From NCBI GenBank assembly GCA_034429195.1, contig DAOUGQ010000014.1, positions 87,740 to 151,739 on the forward strand: a stretch of DNA of 64,000 nucleotides. Reading direction: 5' to 3'. Below, piece by piece: positions 60,167 to 64,000 of this stretch; position 1 is the first letter of the stretch; each line of letters starts with the position of its first letter. The position numbers and the translations under genes were made by a program. Source of the DNA: UBA4782 sp034429195. GTDB taxonomy: Bacteria > Chloroflexota > Anaerolineae > Anaerolineales > Anaerolineaceae. The notes beneath the pieces are model-generated. The model did not search any database, had not been told where the DNA came from, and was given only the letters and a program-made list of their open reading frames with translations.

Positions 60167-60961
60167 ATGAATGATCTATCAATCTCTAATTATTTAACGG
60201 ATACAATCACAAATAACCTCTCTTCGAACCTTACTGCGAACAAAATACAGGCAGAGACCACTTCTTTTCAACAGCTTTTTTCCTATATGTTGCTCTCCAC
60301 TCTAGATTCCACCTTGAATTCCGACACAGAGCAGAATAATAATATTGGTAGCATGGTTCCGTCATTATTGCTGATCCTTGATCAATTACATTCGCAACAA
60401 CTATCTACCCAATTACAATCATCCACCGAAGGATCACCAAAAGAACCTCAGATGCTTCCCTTAAATGCTTTTGCCTCTTTCAACGTAGAAAATCTTGTTC
60501 AGGCAAAATTAGACTATTTGCAATATGGAATTCCATCAACCGATCTACCAGTTCAGACAAAAGTAGATTACTCGCAATATGGAATACAATCATCCGATCT
60601 ACCTGTTCAAGGTCGCTTGACACAGGGTTATACTTCTACTCACCATGGTTTGGATTTTGGTGTAGTTGTGGGTACGCCAGTACGTTCCACTATTGAAGGA
60701 ACTGTTGTATTTGCTGGTTGGAGTGAAGCAGGATATGGCAACCTGGTGATTGTGGAGAATGGCCCTTATAAAACCTACTATGGTCACCTTTCCGATATCC
60801 CTGTAACCGTAGGCCAAACAGTCCAAAGAGGCGAAGTTATTGGTCTTTCTGGAAATACGGGTAAATCATCTGGACCCCATGTTCATTACGAGATTCGCAG
60901 AAACCATGTGCAAATAGATCCAAATACTTTCGACACCATGAATCTGACGATAAAAGAGTAA
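60167..60961 (+). CDS. M23-family metallopeptidase without signal peptide
   Basis: 264 aa. C-terminal peptidase M23 domain with both zinc motifs: H159-GL-D163 (HHGLDFG) and H238-V-H240 (HVHYE), plus YYGHLSD. The N-terminus has no Sec signal or TM; it is Ser/Asn/Thr-rich (NYLTDTITNNLSSNLTANKI, FQQLFSYMLLSTLDSTLNSD), resembling the N-termini of flagellar export substrates such as FlgJ. A tandem 18-residue repeat (VQAKLDYLQYGIPSTDLP and VQTKVDYSQYGIQSSDLP) links it to the catalytic domain. It could be the wall-cutting rod-assembly enzyme; flgJ is missing from the island. Confidence 0.82.
   Translation: MNDLSISNYLTDTITNNLSSNLTANKIQAETTSFQQLFSYMLLSTLDSTLNSDTEQNNNIGSMVPSLLLILDQLHSQQLSTQLQSSTEGSPKEPQMLPLNAFASFNVENLVQAKLDYLQYGIPSTDLPVQTKVDYSQYGIQSSDLPVQGRLTQGYTSTHHGLDFGVVVGTPVRSTIEGTVVFAGWSEAGYGNLVIVENGPYKTYYGHLSDIPVTVGQTVQRGEVIGLSGNTGKSSGPHVHYEIRRNHVQIDPNTFDTMNLTIKE
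60497..60604 (+). repeat. Tandem 54-bp coding repeat in the M23 peptidase gene
   Basis: Two adjacent 54-bp units (60497-60550 and 60551-60604) encode 18 similar residues each; a third begins (VQG). The units differ at several bases, so the duplication is not very recent. They form a linker ahead of the catalytic domain. Confidence 0.8.
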
Positions 60962-61013
60962 AAGATTATTTTCATATGCCTATCAAGGCAAATCACATTT
61001 AATCAAATAATCT

Positions 61014-61058
61014 AGATCCCTATCTTTCATGTTAAGTAAAGGGATCTTATTATTTAAT
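61014..61058 (+). terminator. Intrinsic terminator of the M23 peptidase gene
   Basis: AGATCCCT (61014-61021) and AGGGATCT (61040-61047) form an 8-bp stem followed by TATTATTT on the plus strand, 53 bases after the stop. Confidence 0.6.
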
Positions 61059-61073
61059 AATGCGATCATAGAT

Positions 61074-61110
61074 TAAAAAGAAAGGGCTGTTCAGGCTGAA
61101 CAGCCCTTTC
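61074..61110 (-). terminator. Intrinsic terminator of the chemoreceptor gene
   Basis: A 13-bp stem GAAAGGGCTGTTC (61080-61092) / GAACAGCCCTTTC (61098-61110), 5-base loop, followed on the minus strand by TTTTTAATC. It lies 18 bases beyond the gene's stop. Confidence 0.88.
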
Positions 61111-61128
61111 GAATTCATTGAAATCTAC

Positions 61129-63531
61129 CTATATTTTGAATATACTGACAATTTCATTCAGTTTCTGTGCCATCTCTGCGAGAGATTGAGCGGAGGCTGT
61201 TACTTCTTCTACCTGTGCACTCATCTCTTCTGCTGAGGCTGAAACCTCTTCTACTGCGGCACTGTTTTCCTGGCTGACACTGGCGATATTCTCAATCGCT
61301 TTCCCTACTTCATTCGAGCTGGCAGCCATCTCCTCAGTGGCGGCTGTATTCTCCTCCACTACCGCTGAGACTGAATCCATCGCAGTGACCAACTCATTAG
61401 CAGCCATGCTCATCTTTTCCGCTGCTTCTGCTGCTTGTTTGGACTGTTTATTGACAGTCTCTACAAGCTCAAGGATGTTCTGAAGAACAGCGCCTGATTG
61501 GTTGGCTCGTTGCACTCCAATTTCTACTTCACGCGAACTCTCATCCATGGCTGATACTGCTTCTGCGACGGTCTTTTGAATACCACGAACAAGATTACCG
61601 ATTTCTCGTGTTGCAGATGCAGACCGTTCTGCAAGTTTGCGAACCTCATCTGCAACAACTGCGAAACCTTTTCCATTTTCTCCTGCGCGAGCAGCTTCAA
61701 TCGCAGCATTCAATGCCAGGAGATTGGTCTGTGAGGCAATGTCTTCGATGGTTTCAACGATCATGCCAATCTGCTCAGACCGGGTCCCCATGTCCTGAAC
61801 TTTTTCTGCAGAAACCCCAACCTTACCTTTGATAACTTCCATGCCCATTAAAGTTTCTTCAACAGATTTGGTACCTTCTTTGGCTGAAATGGCAGCAGCA
61901 TCTGAATCGCTACTTGTCTTTTCGATGTTTTTCGTGAAAATACTGATCGATTCATTGATCTGTGAAGTGATCGAAGATGCCTTCGCTACGGCGCTGGCTT
62001 GTTCCTGGGCACCTTGAGCTACACCTTCGATTGCGCGAGAGACCTGCTCTACTGAACTGGCAGTGATGGCTGCACTCTGTGATTGTTGAGTGGTACCACT
62101 GGCAACCTGTTGAATAGTTGCAGCGATTTGGGCGGTTGCCTGACCAGCCTGATTTGCAGCAGAAGCCAATTGCTCCGAAGATGCACCTAATGCTCCAGCG
62201 CTATCAATGATTTGAGTGATCATCGAATGCATTGCTTGAAGCATCTTTTTCAGAGCATTTCCAAGTTTATCTTTCTCGCTTTTTGGCTGTACATCGATGG
62301 TAAGATCACCATTGGCAATTGCATCAGCATCATTAGCTGAAAGGGTTAGGTATTGACGCAAAGCTCCAAAACTAAACGAGATTTCAGCCAGTTCATCTTT
62401 ACGGCTACGTATCTTTTCAATCACTGATTCATTTACGTCTACTGTGATATCACCCTGAGCAAGCTTGTGAGCAGATGTTGCAATCACATTCAATCCAGAT
62501 GTTATCTTTGTGATTTCGATTACAGGAAAAACGAGTGAGACAGCCAGAACAAGGATGGCTAAAATGATCAACTGTAAAACAGTTCTGTTTGCTTCTCTGG
62601 TCGTTTCACTGGTTGGAACTGAGATAACGACAGACCAGGGGGTAGTTGTGCGTCCAATAGTAACTGGAGCAAAAGCTAATATTTTGCCATCAGATTCTGA
62701 TGTGAAGACTTCTCCTTTTTGAATGCCTGAAAGGATATCTGTTACATCAGTAGAGAAATCATTAATGGATTGCCCAAGAAGTTCAGGCGTGCCTTTTGAA
62801 GCTGCAATGATCCCATCATTAGAGAAAATGCTGAAACTTGCGGTTCCATTATAAAGATCAACTTTATCGGCAGTTTCTTGTAAATAATCCAGTGCTATAT
62901 CAACACCAGCAATACCAACAAATTTATCATTTATGATAATCGGTACAACCAGTGAAGTCATCAGCACTTCTTTACCGTTGACTTCATAACTATAGGGTTC
63001 AATAATAGCTTCCTTCTTCAGGCTTTTAGGAACCTGGTAATAACTTCCATTATCCTCATATCCTGTCAATGCTGAAAGGGAGATATCATCGCTGTCATCT
63101 CGAGCCCAGTAAGGAATAAATCGCCCGGTCTGATCATGACCATAAGTATTGGCAAATTCATTATCCTTACCATCAAACGCGTTGGGCTCCCAGGCAGTAT
63201 AGACTCCCAAGAAATCGGGGTTTTCTAAAAGGACTTGCTCGAGCATGTTATTCACTTGTGATCGAGAAAGGTCGGAATTCCCCTTCTTCATGGCTTTCAA
63301 TGATGCTGCCAACGTTCGAGCAACATCCATTGCGTTTTCCATTTTCGCCTCAATTTTTGCGCCTTCATCTTGTGCTGTCAATGACAATTCGTTTGTGGAA
63401 TCTGTAATGCGGGTACTTTTTAGAATTACCGTGGAATATATAGTCAATGATGCAGCCATGATGACAAGCGCAACTGCAATAATTGCCAGCAGTGTTACCC
63501 TGATAGAATGCATATTGCTTTTTTTCTTCAT
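61129..63531 (-). CDS. Methyl-accepting chemotaxis protein (dCache-type)
   Basis: About 800 aa. TM1 at about 12-35, an extracellular dCache_1 sensor at 40-310 (WEPNAFDGKDNEFANTYGHD, ARDDSDDISLSALTGYEDNG, GVDIALDYLQE), TM2 at 319-340, HAMP, and a long cytosolic signalling region with the conserved tip (IASQTNLLALNAAIEAARAG, GFAVVADEVRKLAERS). The start is ATG 63531, with GGAGG 11 bases upstream; the frame extends to 63699 without a sensible start. It is the only receptor in the window and is far from the che operon. The ligand is unknown; dCache sensors often bind amino acids or organic acids. Confidence 0.95.
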   Translation of the reverse strand: MKKKSNMHSIRVTLLAIIAVALVIMAASLTIYSTVILKSTRITDSTNELSLTAQDEGAKIEAKMENAMDVARTLAASLKAMKKGNSDLSRSQVNNMLEQVLLENPDFLGVYTAWEPNAFDGKDNEFANTYGHDQTGRFIPYWARDDSDDISLSALTGYEDNGSYYQVPKSLKKEAIIEPYSYEVNGKEVLMTSLVVPIIINDKFVGIAGVDIALDYLQETADKVDLYNGTASFSIFSNDGIIAASKGTPELLGQSINDFSTDVTDILSGIQKGEVFTSESDGKILAFAPVTIGRTTTPWSVVISVPTSETTREANRTVLQLIILAILVLAVSLVFPVIEITKITSGLNVIATSAHKLAQGDITVDVNESVIEKIRSRKDELAEISFSFGALRQYLTLSANDADAIANGDLTIDVQPKSEKDKLGNALKKMLQAMHSMITQIIDSAGALGASSEQLASAANQAGQATAQIAATIQQVASGTTQQSQSAAITASSVEQVSRAIEGVAQGAQEQASAVAKASSITSQINESISIFTKNIEKTSSDSDAAAISAKEGTKSVEETLMGMEVIKGKVGVSAEKVQDMGTRSEQIGMIVETIEDIASQTNLLALNAAIEAARAGENGKGFAVVADEVRKLAERSASATREIGNLVRGIQKTVAEAVSAMDESSREVEIGVQRANQSGAVLQNILELVETVNKQSKQAAEAAEKMSMAANELVTAMDSVSAVVEENTAATEEMAASSNEVGKAIENIASVSQENSAAVEEVSASAEEMSAQVEEVTASAQSLAEMAQKLNEIVSIFKI

Positions 63532-63806
63532 TGTTTTTTCTACCTCCAAATATTTTCGCAACAATAATGTTACGGATTGATAAGATTTCTCCTTCAAGAA
63601 ATCATTGTCAAATAAAGCACATCTATAAATACATATTTCATTATTCATATCTGGTATGGAAAAAGCATTAACAATGAATAAATTGTCGATAAAACCCAAG
63701 TTAATTTAGTTTCAAGACCATAATTTACGCTGTTTTTGATACAAAGTTTGGTACTTTGAAAGATATTTCCGTCTTCAGCAGGGGTACCAATATCTGGTTG
63801 TATTCC
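63532..63806. other. Intergenic region upstream of the chemoreceptor gene
   Basis: 275 AT-rich bases. On the minus strand a TTGACA at about 63610 lies upstream of the chemoreceptor, but no matching -10 is at ideal spacing. No ORF or RNA gene is seen. A plus-strand GTCGATAA near 63690 resembles a sigma-28 -10 but has no TAAA at the right distance. Confidence 0.4.
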
Positions 63807-63835
63807 TTGACTTGTCAGCTTATCAGGGGTAAAAT
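63807..63835 (+). promoter_or_regulatory. Sigma-70-type promoter of the initiator tRNA gene
   Basis: TTGACT (63807-63812), 17 bases, TAAAAT (63830-63835). Ideal spacing, with the tRNA 5' end 13 bases beyond the -10. Confidence 0.8.
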
Positions 63836-63847
63836 GATCCCTCTTGA

Positions 63848-63919
63848 TGCGGGGTAGAGCAGTGGCAGCTCGTCGGGCTCATAACCCGGAGGTCAGTGGT
63901 TCGAATCCACTCCCCGCTA
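63848..63919 (+). tRNA. Initiator tRNA-fMet (CAT)
   Basis: Cloverleaf: acceptor 63849-63854 GCGGGG with CCCCGC, D stem GAGC/GCTC with a 7-base loop carrying GG, anticodon arm CGGG-CTCATAA-CCCG with the three G-C pairs of initiator tRNAs, variable AGGTC, T arm AGTGG-TTCGAAT-CCACT. Position 1 (T) and position 72 (T) do not pair, the other initiator hallmark (C1 x A72 in E. coli). CCA is not encoded: the sequence after A73 is CTA. Confidence 0.92.
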
Positions 63920-63927
63920 CTAACAAG

Positions 63928-63956
63928 AACCGTAGTCCCTGGGGCTACGGTTTTTT
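63928..63956 (+). terminator. Intrinsic terminator after the tRNA gene
   Basis: AACCGTAG (63928-63935) pairs with CTACGGTT (63945-63952), followed by four further T. It lies 8 bases after the tRNA. Confidence 0.85.
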
Positions 63957-64000
63957 GATAGGCCTGAGGGTCGATGGTTACGAAAAATCACTTTTAGGAG

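Noticed and set aside
1..64000. CRISPR arrays, insertion sequences, prophage genes
   Set aside because: I saw no regularly spaced repeats, transposase motifs or phage structural genes anywhere in the window.

Overview
The window reads as one large motility and chemotaxis island from a bacterium of moderate G+C content. A monoderm-type envelope is likely: the axial-structure set is otherwise complete, but there is no flgH, flgI or flgA (L-ring, P-ring and P-ring chaperone). The gene mix (HerA-like ATPase beside recR, an MmpS-like protein, cheC/cheD/cheX chemotaxis, csrA downstream of flgK-flgL, a YlqG/YlqH-like pair) resembles Chloroflexota (Anaerolineae) or other deep Gram-positive-like lineages. 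I place it there only tentatively, from protein flavour and not from a search.

Left flank (1-5449): the 3' end of a ybaB gene, recR, a bidirectional terminator, a HerA-like ATPase (minus), a roughly 0.9 kb stretch that may hold decayed coding sequence, and a ketopantoate-reductase-like gene.

Core (5540-50780): almost everything is on the minus strand, so read it right to left. (i) An approximately 19 kb run from flbD through motAB, fliLMNOPQ, an HDOD gene and a CheY-like gene, fliR, flhBAF, a small membrane protein, fliA, a small SwrB-position protein, two flgF/G rod genes, flgM, flgN, flgK, flgL and csrA. It ends at a probable intrinsic terminator. (ii) A chemotaxis operon cheA-cheC-cheD-cheY-cheB-cheR-cheX-cheX-cheW behind a sigma-28-like promoter. 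(iii) A PAS/HD-GYP gene, with an MmpS-like gene on the plus strand. (iv) The late genes fliC, fliD, flaG and fliS, with a sigma-28-like promoter and two CsrA-type hairpins in front of fliC. (v) The basal-body and hook run flgC-fliE-fliF-fliG-fliH-fliI-fliJ-flgB-fliK-flgD-(TIGR02530 protein)-flgE, then after a strong hairpin a second FliK-like gene and an FlhB C-terminal-domain paralogue.

Right flank (51152-64000): a PAS protein with a dead, truncated kinase domain; an OmpR-type regulator translationally coupled to a histidine kinase; a formylglycine-enzyme-fold protein; two related glycosyltransferases that could modify flagellin; an M23 peptidase without a signal peptide that may stand in for FlgJ; a methyl-accepting chemotaxis protein; and an initiator tRNA gene with its promoter and terminator.

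How it fits together: FlbD, FliA, FlgM and CsrA give the expected ordered control (early secretion genes, then sigma-28 release, then flagellin and chemotaxis). fliW and flhG, the usual partners of csrA and flhF, are not in the window. The observations most worth following are the paired CsrA-type hairpins on the fliC leader, a nested RNA structure in the leader of the flbD operon, an MshEN-like two-motif insert in CheA, and the signal-less M23 peptidase.
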